Shown here: positions 8,933 to 18,243 of the stretch, piece by piece
Layout: every line of letters starts with the position of its first letter
Numbering within the stretch: position 1 is the first letter of the stretch
Origin: Paenibacillus prosopidis
GTDB taxonomy: Bacteria; Bacillota; Bacilli; Paenibacillales; Paenibacillaceae
Assembly: GCF_003337375.1 (NCBI RefSeq)
Contig: NZ_QPJD01000004.1
Coordinates: forward strand, 308,530 to 372,529
Length of the DNA: 64,000 nucleotides
Reading direction: 5' to 3'
Notes under the pieces: model-generated
What the model saw: only the letters and a program-made list of their open reading frames with translations
Database searches by the model: none
What the model was told of the DNA's origin: nothing
Translations under genes and position numbers: made by a program

Positions 8933-9892
8933 GTGGAGAAACATACCGTGCAGCTGACAGGATCGACTTCTGACGATTCGCGCCTAAGAGCCTATTTCAA
9001 AGCATTATCCAAGCAGAAAATGTTGATGCTGATGTCGCTGCCTTTTCTTGCGTGGGTGATCGTATTCAAATATGTTCCGCTCTGGGGCTGGACGATTGCC
9101 TTTCAAAAATACAGGCTTGGCAGAGATATATTCGACCAGGCTTGGACGGGATTGGATAACTTCAAGTTTTTGTTTCAGGAAGAACAGTTTTACCTAGTCT
9201 TGCGCAATACACTCGTGATGAGCTCTATTAATCTTGTGCTGGGATTCGTTACAGCAATTGTTTTAGCTCTTCTCCTGAATGAGCTACGTAGAATCTACTT
9301 CAAGCGGACGGTGCAGACGATCAGTTATTTGCCGCATTTCATCTCGTGGGTCGTTGCCGCTAATATCGTCCAGACAGCGCTTGCCCCGGAAGGGATTTTC
9401 AACGTATTGCTCCTCCAATTCAATATCATCGATAAGCCCATCTTGTGGCTCGGAGTGGGCGAATATTTCTGGGGAATTCTTGGCGTGACGGAAGTGTGGA
9501 AGAACGTCGGATGGAATACGATTATCTACTTGGCCGCCATTACGACGATTGATCCTACGCAGTATGAAGCAGCCGAGATCGACGGCGCGTCGCGCTTGCA
9601 ACGAATGTGGCATATTACTCTTCCAGGCATGAAGCCTGTCATTGTCATCTTGCTCATTATGAATCTGGGCCATATCCTGGAGTCCGGGTTCGAGCCGCAG
9701 TACTTGCTTGGTAATGGCATGAATGTTGAATATTCGGAAAACCTTGATATTTTCGTGTTGAAATACGGGATACAAATGAATAACTATGGATTGGCGACGG
9801 CAGCCGGCATGTTCAAAACCGTGGTCAGCTTCATCTTCCTTATCGTTGCCAACAACCTTGCCAAACGGCTTGGCGAAAACAGATTGTACTAG
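8933..9892 (+). CDS. Sugar ABC transporter permease (LplB-like)
   Basis: The 319-residue integral membrane protein starts at a GTG (8933) preceded by GGAAGGGAG at a somewhat long distance. It has six hydrophobic segments, and the permease EAA loop can be read as YEAAEIDGASRLQRMWHITL, the site that docks the cytoplasmic ATPase. The opening (FLAWVIVFKYVPLWGW) is typical of LplB/YtdP-neighbour permeases. It forms a heterodimer with the next gene product. Its TAG stop directly abuts a possible ATG of the following gene, so the two permeases are very likely translated together. Confidence 0.93.
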   Translation: MEKHTVQLTGSTSDDSRLRAYFKALSKQKMLMLMSLPFLAWVIVFKYVPLWGWTIAFQKYRLGRDIFDQAWTGLDNFKFLFQEEQFYLVLRNTLVMSSINLVLGFVTAIVLALLLNELRRIYFKRTVQTISYLPHFISWVVAANIVQTALAPEGIFNVLLLQFNIIDKPILWLGVGEYFWGILGVTEVWKNVGWNTIIYLAAITTIDPTQYEAAEIDGASRLQRMWHITLPGMKPVIVILLIMNLGHILESGFEPQYLLGNGMNVEYSENLDIFVLKYGIQMNNYGLATAAGMFKTVVSFIFLIVANNLAKRLGENRLY

Positions 9893-9910
9893 ATGAAAGG
9901 CGGCGGTACG

Positions 9911-10825
9911 ATGTTAAAAACTAAATCAGCTCAATATTCTTCGGTCGGCGATAGAATCTTCGATGTTTGCAATTACTGCTTCATGATTTTTTTGGTCATC
10001 ATCACGTTGTATCCCTTCATCAATATGTTTGCCTTGTCGTTTAACGATGCGAACGACTCCATTCGAGGTGACATCTATTTTTGGCCGCGCGAATGGACAC
10101 TTCGAAATTATGAGTATGTGTTCAATGAATCCAACGTGTTCTTTGCGACCTTCATTTCCGCAGCAAGGACGATCGTCGGGACAATCATTTCCGTATTTTG
10201 TACAGCGATGCTGGCCTATGCGATTAGTCGTCCCGAATATAAATTGAAGAAATTTGTATCCATTACTTTCATTTTTACGATGTACTTCAGCGGCGGCTTG
10301 ATTCCTGGCTATCTGCTCATTAAAGAGCTCGGTATGCTGAACAGCTTCTGGGTATACATTATTCCGGGCATTATCGGCGTATTCAATATGATTGTCATTC
10401 GTTCCTTCATTGAAGGCTTGCCGGAGGGGATTATGGAATCGGCTAAAATCGATGGAGCCGGAGACTTTACCACATTTGCGCGCATCGTGCTTCCGCTGAC
10501 CGTACCGGCTCTTGCTACGGTGTCTCTGTTCGTAGCGGTATTCCAGTGGAACTCCTGGTTTGACGTATTCCTGTACAACTCTTCACGGCTTGATCTAAGT
10601 ACCTTGCAGTATGAACTGATGAAGGTGTTGTCCACATCAAGCACGAGTACAGACGGCTCGGCGGCCGATGCCTATGCCAATGCGCAGGGCAATGTGACGA
10701 TGGTAACGCCGACATCGGTTCGCGCAACGATGACGATCGTTGCCAGTGTACCAATTATTATGGTCTATCCGTTGCTGCAGAAGTATTTTGTCAAAGGGAT
10801 GGTCATTGGCGGTGTGAAAGGTTAA
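9911..10825 (+). CDS. Sugar ABC transporter permease (LplC/YtcP-like)
   Basis: This second permease has six predicted membrane helices and the EAA loop ESAKIDGAGDFTTFARIVLP. Two starts are possible: ATG at 9893, immediately after the previous stop, or ATG at 9911, which has AAAGGCGG eight bases upstream. I chose 9911, giving 304 residues; the alternative adds six. It ends with the family's usual C-terminus (YFVKGMVIGGVKG). It closes the transporter operon; a hairpin lies 270 bases downstream, and 10826-11098 has no recognisable gene. Confidence 0.92.
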   Translation: MLKTKSAQYSSVGDRIFDVCNYCFMIFLVIITLYPFINMFALSFNDANDSIRGDIYFWPREWTLRNYEYVFNESNVFFATFISAARTIVGTIISVFCTAMLAYAISRPEYKLKKFVSITFIFTMYFSGGLIPGYLLIKELGMLNSFWVYIIPGIIGVFNMIVIRSFIEGLPEGIMESAKIDGAGDFTTFARIVLPLTVPALATVSLFVAVFQWNSWFDVFLYNSSRLDLSTLQYELMKVLSTSSTSTDGSAADAYANAQGNVTMVTPTSVRATMTIVASVPIIMVYPLLQKYFVKGMVIGGVKG

Positions 10826-11098
10826 GGGGAATGGATGCGTTCGTGCATGTGAGCACCAGCGGTTAGATCCCCTAAATTCGGAGACTTGCCAAAGTATGCT
10901 TAGATCTCGTAGTATTGCTTCGAAAATGGCTAGTTTTCGTCCATCCGTTTTACTCGTGTTTCAAGATTCTGTCGTACAATTCAGCAGGTCGGCAACGCGT
11001 GGCGAACTACTGTAAAATATGCCTCACTCAGTCCGGCGGAATGGTCGACTTCGATTACCTTCGTTATATCCGGCCATGATAAATTATGATGAACCACA

Positions 11099-11129
11099 AA
11101 CAGACCCAATCTTTCGAATTGGGTCTGTT
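11099..11129. terminator. Hairpin downstream of first transporter operon
   Basis: AACAGACCCAAT pairs perfectly with ATTGGGTCTGTT around a 7-base loop. The T-tract is short on both sides, so termination strength is uncertain. Confidence 0.5.
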
Positions 11130-11196
11130 ACCACGATTGCCCGCTTAACTCGCTTCCTTCCGGCTTTTAATCAGATTAAGGTAGCATCTCCCTAGA

Positions 11197-11899
11197 TTAG
11201 ACTTCGAGTTCGCTCTTCGCCCCTCCTTTCCCAAATGACAGACGGGCAAAATGGTACGCGCCGTTGTTCCAAACGTTGAAATCATGAACGCCGTCTTTAA
11301 TAGGTGGCCCTATGCGTACGGTTGTATTCGACGGCTTCCGGAGACGTCTCTCTTATATTTGCATACGTCTTGAATGCGGATTCAATGAACGGGATCAAGT
11401 CGTATCTCAGCTCATAATCGAAATAGTAGAACCCCAGCATGTTGGTCCCTTCGGTATTGAAAGTACGATCCGTCCAGTCATGTGAGCTTCTTCCATTCGG
11501 CATAACGACAATGACCGGTTTAATATCACCGTTCGCTACAAGATTGTCCAATATATTGAACAAGATAGGATTGCCGCCCTCACTCCCGCTGCCTCGTAAC
11601 CATTCGTATTCGTCTCCGCCTACTCCGTGAAGCAAGTACAACACATTGTAACGGGTATCCGGATCACGCTCGTCGTAACCCGCCGGGAGATAGACGCTGC
11701 AGGATTTCATGATCGCCTCTCCACTAACCGTGGCTCTTCCCGCTTCCCGGACATCGATAGGGCGATCCGTCACGAGTTGCCGAGACAGGTCGATATAATT
11801 TTTCACCGGATAAGCAACCTCTCGAACCGAGCCTTGCTTTCCGGTTGTAGCCGCACTCATGTACGCGGCGGGAATTTCCGTTCCCACTAAGTCCGTCAT
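11197..11899 (-). pseudogene. Alpha/beta-hydrolase (CE1-like esterase) with internal deletion
   Basis: Residues of a feruloyl/acetyl-xylan esterase-type domain are clear: GTEIPAAYMSAA, SVYLPAGYDERD, VLYLLHGVGGDEYEWLRGSG, PVIVVMPNGRSS. The frame stops early after FIESAFKTYANIRETSPEAV. About 30 bases on, another frame supplies the C-terminus, IKDGVHDFNVWNNGAYHFAR, ending at a TAA (11197). The segment between, which should hold the nucleophile Ser (GxSxG) and catalytic Asp, is gone. An internal deletion plus frameshift therefore destroyed the enzyme. In family members the substrate is ester-linked ferulate or acetate on hemicellulose. Confidence 0.8.
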
Positions 11900-11994
11900 C
11901 GTTCACCCTCACTTCCAATATAATAGTGCCCGCCTTATATGCCGCCGTCATATCGTACGGATTCCGCCTTGAGATACTCCTTTGTTATGGTAGC

Positions 11995-12123
11995 CTAGAT
12001 CGTCGTCCAATACGATTCAACGTTCGTGCGGTCCCAGCACTTCCCACGACCCGGATCGTGTCGCAAGCCATCGATGTCGAAACGCTGTAGTTTCGGCAAT
12101 TCATTCGTGCGATGTTCCGTCAT
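11995..12123 (-). pseudogene. Short frame with good start site, unrecognised, broken by stop codons
   Basis: An ATG at 12123 follows GGAGGGGCAG and opens MTEHRTNELPKLQRFDIDGL, 42 codons to a TAG. The same frame continues through a second stop towards the esterase remnant, so it may be the decayed 5' part of a gene fused to or preceding it. I do not recognise the sequence. Confidence 0.3.
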
Positions 12124-12312
12124 CTGCCCCTCCACTTCTTCGTTTCAAGAATGTTCGCCGGACGGACTCCGGCAGTTCCTTCCCACAGTGTAGCGCTTCC
12201 ATTTGCAGTCAACAACCTGTCGATCGGTGGATGATTGATCTTCATCCTTCTTAGACAACTATCTTTTGACGGGTTTCAAGTACGCACGATTCGTAATAAG
12301 ATAAGCAGATTA

Positions 12313-12555
12313 TGCTAAACACGGCCTGCTACGCCTATCGGTCTTATGTGGACTTTAAACAAGATTTGGCAGAAATGGGGGCGATCACGTTCGCCTGGTC
12401 AAAGCTGGAGTGGGCGGCACGCTCTCGGAGCTGGGAATGATCCGTTACGAGCGGGATGTGCTTCGAGACGGATAGATTCAGCCGGACATCGTTATTGTGG
12501 AGTTTGCCGTCAATGACGCCGATGACGAGACGAACGGCGTCGCTACCAGCGCCGG
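12313..12555 (+). pseudogene. SGNH/GDSL hydrolase fragment with in-frame stop
   Basis: One frame reads KAGVGGTLSELGMIRYERDV followed by LRDG, a TAG stop, and IQPDIVIVEFAVNDADDETN. The blocks VGGT and EFAVND match conserved blocks II and III of SGNH hydrolases, the type found in bacterial carbohydrate esterases. Block I (GDS) and block V (DxxH) are absent. It is a short relic, opposite in strand to the esterase remnant beside it. Confidence 0.7.
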
Positions 12556-12698
12556 CAAAACCATGTTTTTAAAAGCTGGCTTATCCTGTATATACAAAAA
12601 TAAATGATTCCCCTTGCAAGTAGTGCCACAAATATGGTCTAACGGCTCGAGCGGCCTGAGTTCTATAGATGGCTTCGCCGTTCTTCTTCACGAAAGCT

Positions 12699-14228
12699 CT
12701 ATAGTGCTGACCTGCCACGGTCTTTAGATGATTTTGCCTTGTAATGAGAAGGTTTTTTACCTAAGTTTTTTTTGAACTTCATATGGAAATAGTTAACGTT
12801 AGAGATTCCTACACGGGCGGCAACCTCGTGAACCTTGAGACCACACTCAAGCAAGACCTTGGCTTTGCGGATTCGGACTTTATCCAAATAAGTACGGAAT
12901 GGGTCGCCTGTGACGCTTCTAAACAATTGGCCCAAATAAGCACTGTTATAATGAAACTTCTCTCCAAGTGTTTTCAACTTCAAATTCTCAGAGTAATGAC
13001 ATTCCACAAAGTCCAAAACTTGCGCAATAACCATATCATCCCTGCATTGCGATCCTGACCGATCAAGAATAAGCATCAGTCTATCTTCGATCATTCTCTG
13101 CAACGTCTGAAAATTGGGCTGCTTGAAAATGTCAGAAGTCAAGGACTCAGTGTCTTGTATATCGAAATATGCTATATTATTCCTTTTCAACAGTCTGGTG
13201 AGCAAGAGCGAAAGCCACTGTGAAGTGGCGGCTTTAATTGCTGGCTCAGTTCCATAGTATTGTGCGATCGAAAGCAGACCTTCCTCAAGCACGCGACGAA
13301 GTAAGGATCGACTTCCGAAATCGATAGCGTAATACAATTTTTCAGATAAAATGCCGATATCTGGCGCCTCCTGCGGCAGAATATTAGCGCTGCGGTCGAT
13401 AATTCTCGTTTCCCCTCGGTACAGAAACTCATTCTTTAATAAATTTACAGCCTCGTAGTAAGATTTACCGATATCGACGATCGATTCGACAGCTTCTCCC
13501 ACGACCGCAATAAATTGTCCATTTTCCAATGCGAGCGTTTTCAAAAGTTCATAATACAAGCCTGTAGCATCGAGATTATTTAACCTCGTTTCACGTAAAA
13601 CTACTCCTACTGTCGAGTCATGGATGAATACAACACCCTCTTCACGATCTTCAAAATGTCTCATTAGTTTCAGCTTAATGGCTTCGAGTAGAACACGACT
13701 ATTACAGTCTGGCGAATACAGCTTTAGAAGCAGCACCCGATACAACTGCCAATTAAGTGATTGAAGGGTGACAGGCAGATTAGCTTGTTCATTAACCAAA
13801 AGCAACGATATCATTCGCCCCCACTTTGATTCTCCTGCCGATGGCTCAGATTTCTTTTGCATTAGCTTCCCGATTCGCATCAATTCCTTCTCGATTTCGT
13901 TTACATCTACGGGTTTCAATATATAGGCGTTGACCCCCCATGAAATCGCAGTCTTGGCGTATGAGAAATCTGCATGACCGCTTACGATGATAAATTGACA
14001 ATCCGAATCAAGCTTTCGAATTTCTTCAATCAACTGAAAGCCATTTATATCAGGCAAACAAATATCAATGACTATAAGATCAGGCCGTAAATCTGTATAC
14101 AACAATAAAGCCTCTCTTCCATTGCTTGCTTCACCAATTACTTCAAAGCCGTGACTTTTCCAATCGACCATCACTAGCAATTCCTGACGTATTAGCTTTT
14201 CATCATCAACGAGAATGACCTTACCCAT
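12699..14228 (-). CDS. Orphan AraC-type response regulator
   Basis: The 509-residue protein has a receiver domain with D8/D9, phospho-acceptor D55 (LIVIDICLPD, where most relatives have RMP) and the YILKPVD lysine, a middle region of about 290 residues, and a C-terminal AraC domain (AYLGQLFRSVTGDPFRTYLD and VGISNVNYFHMKFKKNLG). No histidine kinase gene is adjacent on either side; the flanks are pseudogenes. Its own upstream region holds one of four copies of a shared promoter module (14347-14413), whose other copies precede a GH43 gene and two esterase operons. That makes it the best local candidate for the activator of that set, possibly also of itself. Confidence 0.9.
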   Translation of the reverse strand: MGKVILVDDEKLIRQELLVMVDWKSHGFEVIGEASNGREALLLYTDLRPDLIVIDICLPDINGFQLIEEIRKLDSDCQFIIVSGHADFSYAKTAISWGVNAYILKPVDVNEIEKELMRIGKLMQKKSEPSAGESKWGRMISLLLVNEQANLPVTLQSLNWQLYRVLLLKLYSPDCNSRVLLEAIKLKLMRHFEDREEGVVFIHDSTVGVVLRETRLNNLDATGLYYELLKTLALENGQFIAVVGEAVESIVDIGKSYYEAVNLLKNEFLYRGETRIIDRSANILPQEAPDIGILSEKLYYAIDFGSRSLLRRVLEEGLLSIAQYYGTEPAIKAATSQWLSLLLTRLLKRNNIAYFDIQDTESLTSDIFKQPNFQTLQRMIEDRLMLILDRSGSQCRDDMVIAQVLDFVECHYSENLKLKTLGEKFHYNSAYLGQLFRSVTGDPFRTYLDKVRIRKAKVLLECGLKVHEVAARVGISNVNYFHMKFKKNLGKKPSHYKAKSSKDRGRSAL

Positions 14229-14346
14229 AGGAATCCCCCTTAATCGGAATAAAAAAGCAAACTTCCGTCCTCACCTTGAATTAGTAGTAATATTTTATAC
14301 GTTACGGCATGGATGACTCCCTTACAATATTTTGCTACTATTGCAG

Positions 14347-14413
14347 ATTATATAGCACTGTTTAATATTACACCTTGATTTTCAAGTCATGTGAATAGCA
14401 TGATATAGACATC
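14347..14413 (-). promoter_or_regulatory. Shared promoter module, copy A (before orphan regulator)
   Basis: Read on the minus strand: GATGTCTATATCATGCTATT, CACATGA, the partly palindromic CTTGAAAATCAAGG, 20 bases, then a perfect -10 TATAAT. No good -35 is present, which suggests activator dependence. The start codon lies about 120 bases downstream. Copies B, C and D are at 18084, 60730 and 63097. Confidence 0.75.
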
Positions 14414-14420
14414 CGCCCTC

Positions 14421-14640
14421 ATGATAGACGAATTTAACGACAAGCTTCCGGGTATTAGACAGAGTCAGGAGAAGGAAACGCCAAGTAATCTCATTCATTA
14501 CGACTGCGATCTCCTAAATTGAAGACCATTATCTAGAGCGCGCATGCACTTTGTTGAAGCAGACCCTACTCACCATTATGGAGATTTTCATGAATGCGGG
14601 TTAATCGATTCGGAGCGAAAGTTTGAGGAAGATTGCGGTT
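14421..14640 (+). pseudogene. Collapsed AraC-type regulator
   Basis: Pieces of a protein closely like the AraC regulator at 25.2-26.0 kb occur in order: MIDEFNDKLPG, then IRQSQEKETPSNLIH, then AIS-stop-IEDHYLE, then RACTLLKQTLLTIMEI and, after a one-base shift, SHECG. Compared with that regulator, two internal segments are deleted, one between LPG and IRQ and one between EDHYLE and RACTLL, and TAT became TAA. It is the debris of a second, related regulator, lying divergently from the orphan response regulator. From 14640 to 14811 I recognise nothing. Confidence 0.75.
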
Positions 14641-14811
14641 AAAAATTGCATACCGATGTGAGTATTGCGCGGATCGATTCTGGCGGGGCAGTGCCTATGA
14701 TCCTTCCTTTCCCGTTATTGTTGCTGAGAACGATGTTAACCGGTTAAGAACATTTTTTCTTGGCACTATGAACAAAATCCATATAAAATAATGATCAGCG
14801 AAAGACCAAAC

Positions 14812-14857
14812 AAGGAAGTCCTGCCCCAGCGCACGGGCGCAAAGCAGGACTCCTTTT
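14812..14857. terminator. Terminator of the GH5 pseudogene
   Basis: A 13-bp stem (AAGGAAGTCCTGC with GCAGGACTCCTT) brackets a GC-rich loop, with a T-rich flank. The same hairpin, nearly base for base, follows the intact GH5 gene at 54185-54231. Confidence 0.75.
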
Positions 14858-14877
14858 TTACCAAAACGATTTCAGTT

Positions 14878-16330
14878 CTACGATCTGTGCCAGTGATGTT
14901 CGTGCCGTTCTTCGTAATCGTGTACTCGATGATGGCGCCGCTCCAGAAGTGGAACTTCAGAATCACCGTTCCGTCATTCACTTTATTGAAAAAGCTCTGT
15001 GTAAGCGTGATTTCATTTGTTGCATAAGATGGTTTGAATGTTAAGCCGAACGCCTTGAACGAAGTCCAGTTATCCGGGCCGGCGTTGCCCCCTTCAGCAT
15101 ACACGGCCTCCATCGTAGCAAGTCTGTCGCCATTGAAGGCGGTCGGGATCGCAAAATTTGCGGTGGTGCCTTCCGCGTTTTGAAGCACCGGGGTGTCATT
15201 GTACAAGACATGGAAGGTCCAATCGGCGCCTTTATTAAATTGGACTTTCAATTCGGCTACCTCGCCGAGTGCGGCCGATTCAGTCAGCTTGGCGGTAAAA
15301 CTTGCTTTGAGGGTTAGGTCTTCGCCGTTCAACGCATAGTCCGTGCCTTCCATCAATTCGTAGTCTCCAAGTTTAATGCTGGTCAGAACATTGCCGTTCA
15401 AGTGCAAGGGCACTAAAGTGTCCTGAGCCGGAGCGTTTTTTCTGATAAAGATCAGATCGGATTCGCCAGTGGAAGAGCGGCCTTTCAAGCTGGCCATGAT
15501 CTGATCATAAAGCTCCGGATCGTTCCACTGAAGCGTTCGACGGTCAAAAGTCCCGCCGTTGTCCCACAGCATAAGGGCAAGTTTGTTCTCTACGGCTTTA
15601 GAGGTGAAATACTCGATATACTTCAACATCTCGCCATGCTCGGCAAACCTTCGCTGACATCCCAGCCTAGCAGTCCGTATTCGCCTACGATAACGGGAAT
15701 TCCTTTCGATACGAACGCATTAGATACATTATCAATCAATGTATCGACAACCTTAATCGTGTCAGCCTCAAACCTTGAGTAGCCCCCAATGTTTATGCTG
15801 AAATTCCAGAGGCCGTAAAAATGAACGGTCGGGATCAAATTCGGATCGTTCAGCTTGGCAATCGTGCTTGCAAGCGGATCCACACGCACTTTCTCGTCAT
15901 TGCAATATATCGTCGGCAGCACAAGCGGACGATCGGCATTAGCGCCTCCAGACTCTCTTACAATCACGAAGGTTGTGTTGATTTCATCAAGTAATTCGAG
16001 TTGCGTCGTGATATCAACGTTTAAAAATTCCGGTTCGTTGATGCTTTCGAACATCAGTTAGTCGGAATGATTCTTGAAGCGGTCGGCGATCTGCGTCCAT
16101 AACGCGGTATATCAGGCCAATACTTCGTCATGATTCGTTGGCATCGTTCTGAGCCACATCCAAGCGTCGTGGTGAACGTTGATCATGACATACAGACCCT
16201 CTTCGAGCGACCAATCGACGACTTGTTGAACCCGGTCCATCCAGGCCGGATCGACCGTATAGTCCGGTGCGCCGCCCATCCGCCCGTCCCATGTAATCGG
16301 AATACGGATAATACATTCTAAATTGTGCTG
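14878..16330 (-). pseudogene. GH5 endoglucanase with X2-CBM46, truncated and frameshifted
   Basis: This is a decayed fourth copy of the GH5 genes at 50.7-59.5 kb and closest to the one at 52442. Reading starts only at IIRIPITW, so the signal peptide and first 90 residues are lost. Two in-frame stops interrupt it (TGA after DEVLA, TAA after KNHSD), and a one-base shift near 15640 splits GLLGWDVSEGLP from EHGEMLKYIEYF. A further shift removed the original TAG at 14878. The acid/base block FESINEP, the nucleophile block VIVGEYG, the X2 module and the CBM46 (FHFWSGAIIEYT) can all be read in pieces. It cannot make an active enzyme. Confidence 0.9.
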
Positions 16331-16360
16331 AATATATGGAATTTAAGACGTGGACTGCAT

Positions 16361-16422
16361 AAAAAAATCTCCTAAACTGAGAAGTACAGGTAGTCCCTGT
16401 CCAAATCCTTCATTTAGGAGAT
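16361..16422 (-). terminator. Terminator after GH43 gene
   Basis: ATCTCCTAAA pairs with TTTAGGAGAT around an inner stem (ACAGG/CCTGT), and on the minus strand a run of seven T follows. It suits the end of the minus-strand GH43 gene at 16492. The short plus-strand frame just after it (MYNQNHKI then stop) hints it could instead be an insertion-sequence end. Confidence 0.6.
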
Positions 16423-16491
16423 ACACGCATGTATAATCAAAACCACAAAATCTGATTCGAGGTGCTTAATGATGTCTAGGAACGTCCAAAA

Positions 16492-18003
16492 TTAATCTCT
16501 CGGCTCATAGTCGAACCAATCAAACAGGGCCGGCGAACCCTGCCTCGTTTCACAAACGGCATACATCGCAATGAGTATTCCCGTAAAGCCGCCCGCTACC
16601 TCCGTTGAGAGAAGATGAGTTTCTCCCGAGCCCAATTCAAGAACATCGGATCCCTCTTGCTGAATGGCAAAAGCAAATGATTCCGGACGAACATCAATCT
16701 TGAGTACGACATTACCCTCTGCGCAGTCCAGCGTTCGCTCCGTTCTCATTGACCCCACCGTGCGCCGGAGTACAATTACCTTACGTTCTTCTTTACGCTT
16801 TACGGCCAGATCATAATGATACCTTTCGTTCATAAATACGGTAAGTCCGGCTTCCTCACCGTCGTTTACCGGCTCGAAATTTAATAGGGCGGCAATGTTG
16901 CATGACATATGACTCAGGCGGCGCCCCACAAAGGCGGGTGCGCTGGCATCGTCGAGCGACGTCTTGTTTCCACGAAGAGCAAGATGCCCCGGAAATTCGC
17001 GAAGTGACCAGCTGTCCGGCGCCGGATTGCGCAGGAAGACCCAGTCGAAGCCTAGCATTGTATCGTCAAAATCATCTCTGATTGCCTTAGGCGGCCACCG
17101 GACTTCAGTTAACTGCGGTGCCTCCATAACGGACTCGATCCTGCCGCCATCACCGATAATCGGCCAGCCGTCAGATGTCCATGACACGGGCGCCAGAAAC
17201 GTCTCCCGACCCAGATGATGCCTGTAGGGATAGGAGACAGGCCTGATGCCCAGGAACACCGCCCACCAGCTTCCGTCATGCGCCTGTACCAGATCCGCAT
17301 GCCCGGTTGCGTGTATGCTGCTGTTCAAGCTTCTGTGAGACAAGATCGGATTCACGGGACATGGTTCAAAAGGACCGTAGGGATCGCCGCTTCTCGCAAT
17401 CGTCACCATATGTCCGTATTCCGTGCCTCCTTCGGCAATCATTAAATAATAAAGTCCGTTGATCTTGTAAAGATGAGGAGCCTCCGGGTGCGCTCCGCCC
17501 GTTCCCTTCCAGAGCAGACGGGTCTCAGTCAGCATGCTTCCGGTCGATATGTCGATCTCGCATTGATAAATGCCATAGCCTTCATTGCCTTTACAATTGG
17601 ATTGAAAGTATACGCGGCCGTCCTCATCGAAGAACAGAGAAGGATCAATACCGCCCTGCGCGACAGGTACTGGATCGGACCATGGACCGGTCGGCTGCTT
17701 ACTGCGGACATAGAAGTTGCCGATCCCGCCCACATTCGTCGTCACCATATAGAACCAGCCGTCGCTATAGCGTATCGTCGGGGCGTAGATCCCTCCCGAG
17801 ATCCAAGTGTTTGCCAGCGGCAACTGCCGCTCGGTTGTGAGACAATGTCCGATCTGTCGCCAATTGACAAGATCCTTGCTGTGAAAAATAGGGACGCCGG
17901 GAAAATAGGCGAAAGTGCTTGTCACCAGATAATAATCATCATCGACCCGGCAGATACTCGGGTCGGGATATAATCCAGGAATTACGGGATTGGTATACGT
18001 CAC
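16492..18003 (-). CDS. GH43 beta-xylosidase / alpha-L-arabinofuranosidase
   Basis: A GTG start at 18003 follows AGGAGTG. The 503-residue protein has the GH43 five-bladed propeller (about 1-310) with its three carboxylates visible: base Asp14 (YPDPSICR), the pKa-modulating Asp in GGIDPSLF, and the acid Glu in GGAHPEAPHLY. The last 180 residues form the concanavalin-like C-terminal domain common to GH43 xylosidases. No signal peptide is present, so it cleaves xylose or arabinose from imported oligosaccharides in the cytoplasm. It has its own promoter, copy B of the shared module at 18084-18149, and a terminator separates it from the upstream SGNH/GH42 operon. Confidence 0.93.
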   Translation of the reverse strand: MTYTNPVIPGLYPDPSICRVDDDYYLVTSTFAYFPGVPIFHSKDLVNWRQIGHCLTTERQLPLANTWISGGIYAPTIRYSDGWFYMVTTNVGGIGNFYVRSKQPTGPWSDPVPVAQGGIDPSLFFDEDGRVYFQSNCKGNEGYGIYQCEIDISTGSMLTETRLLWKGTGGAHPEAPHLYKINGLYYLMIAEGGTEYGHMVTIARSGDPYGPFEPCPVNPILSHRSLNSSIHATGHADLVQAHDGSWWAVFLGIRPVSYPYRHHLGRETFLAPVSWTSDGWPIIGDGGRIESVMEAPQLTEVRWPPKAIRDDFDDTMLGFDWVFLRNPAPDSWSLREFPGHLALRGNKTSLDDASAPAFVGRRLSHMSCNIAALLNFEPVNDGEEAGLTVFMNERYHYDLAVKRKEERKVIVLRRTVGSMRTERTLDCAEGNVVLKIDVRPESFAFAIQQEGSDVLELGSGETHLLSTEVAGGFTGILIAMYAVCETRQGSPALFDWFDYEPRD

Positions 18004-18083
18004 AAGGGTGCACTCCTAATCGTTCAAAAGTTTTCATTCGGTTCAAAAAGAGAATCACTTTTGGTGATCTCTCTTCATTTTCG

Positions 18084-18149
18084 ATTGTATATCACCGATT
18101 AATATCACACCTTGATTATTAGGTCAGTGAATAGCATGATATAGACATC
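18084..18149 (-). promoter_or_regulatory. Shared promoter module, copy B (before GH43)
   Basis: Minus-strand reading: GATGTCTATATCATGCTATT, CACTGACC, TAATAATCAAGG, 20 bases, -10 TACAAT. The start codon is about 80 bases downstream. The motif and its spacing match copies A, C and D. Confidence 0.75.
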
Positions 18150-18174
18150 TGTCCGATTATGGATGTTTCATTCC

Positions 18175-18210
18175 ACAAAAATACCCCCAAACCATTGCGG
18201 TTGGAGGTAT
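18175..18210 (-). terminator. Terminator after SGNH hydrolase gene
   Basis: On the minus strand ATACCTCCAACC, a 5-base loop and GGTTTGGGGGTAT are followed by TTTTTGTGG. An almost identical terminator precedes promoter copy C at 60836-60865, so terminator and promoter seem to have been copied together. Confidence 0.8.
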
Positions 18211-18243
18211 ATAAAGCATGAGTGCATGCTGAGTATGAACGAA

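Noticed and set aside
10826..11098. Possible protein tail (VKYASLSPAEWSTSITFVIS) in plus-strand sequence
   Set aside because: It is too short and matches no family I can name; it was left as unassigned.
16430..16460. Short plus-strand frame MYNQNHKI following a hairpin, like the start of a transposase
   Set aside because: It stops after eight codons and no further transposase sequence follows; the hairpin is explained as a terminator.
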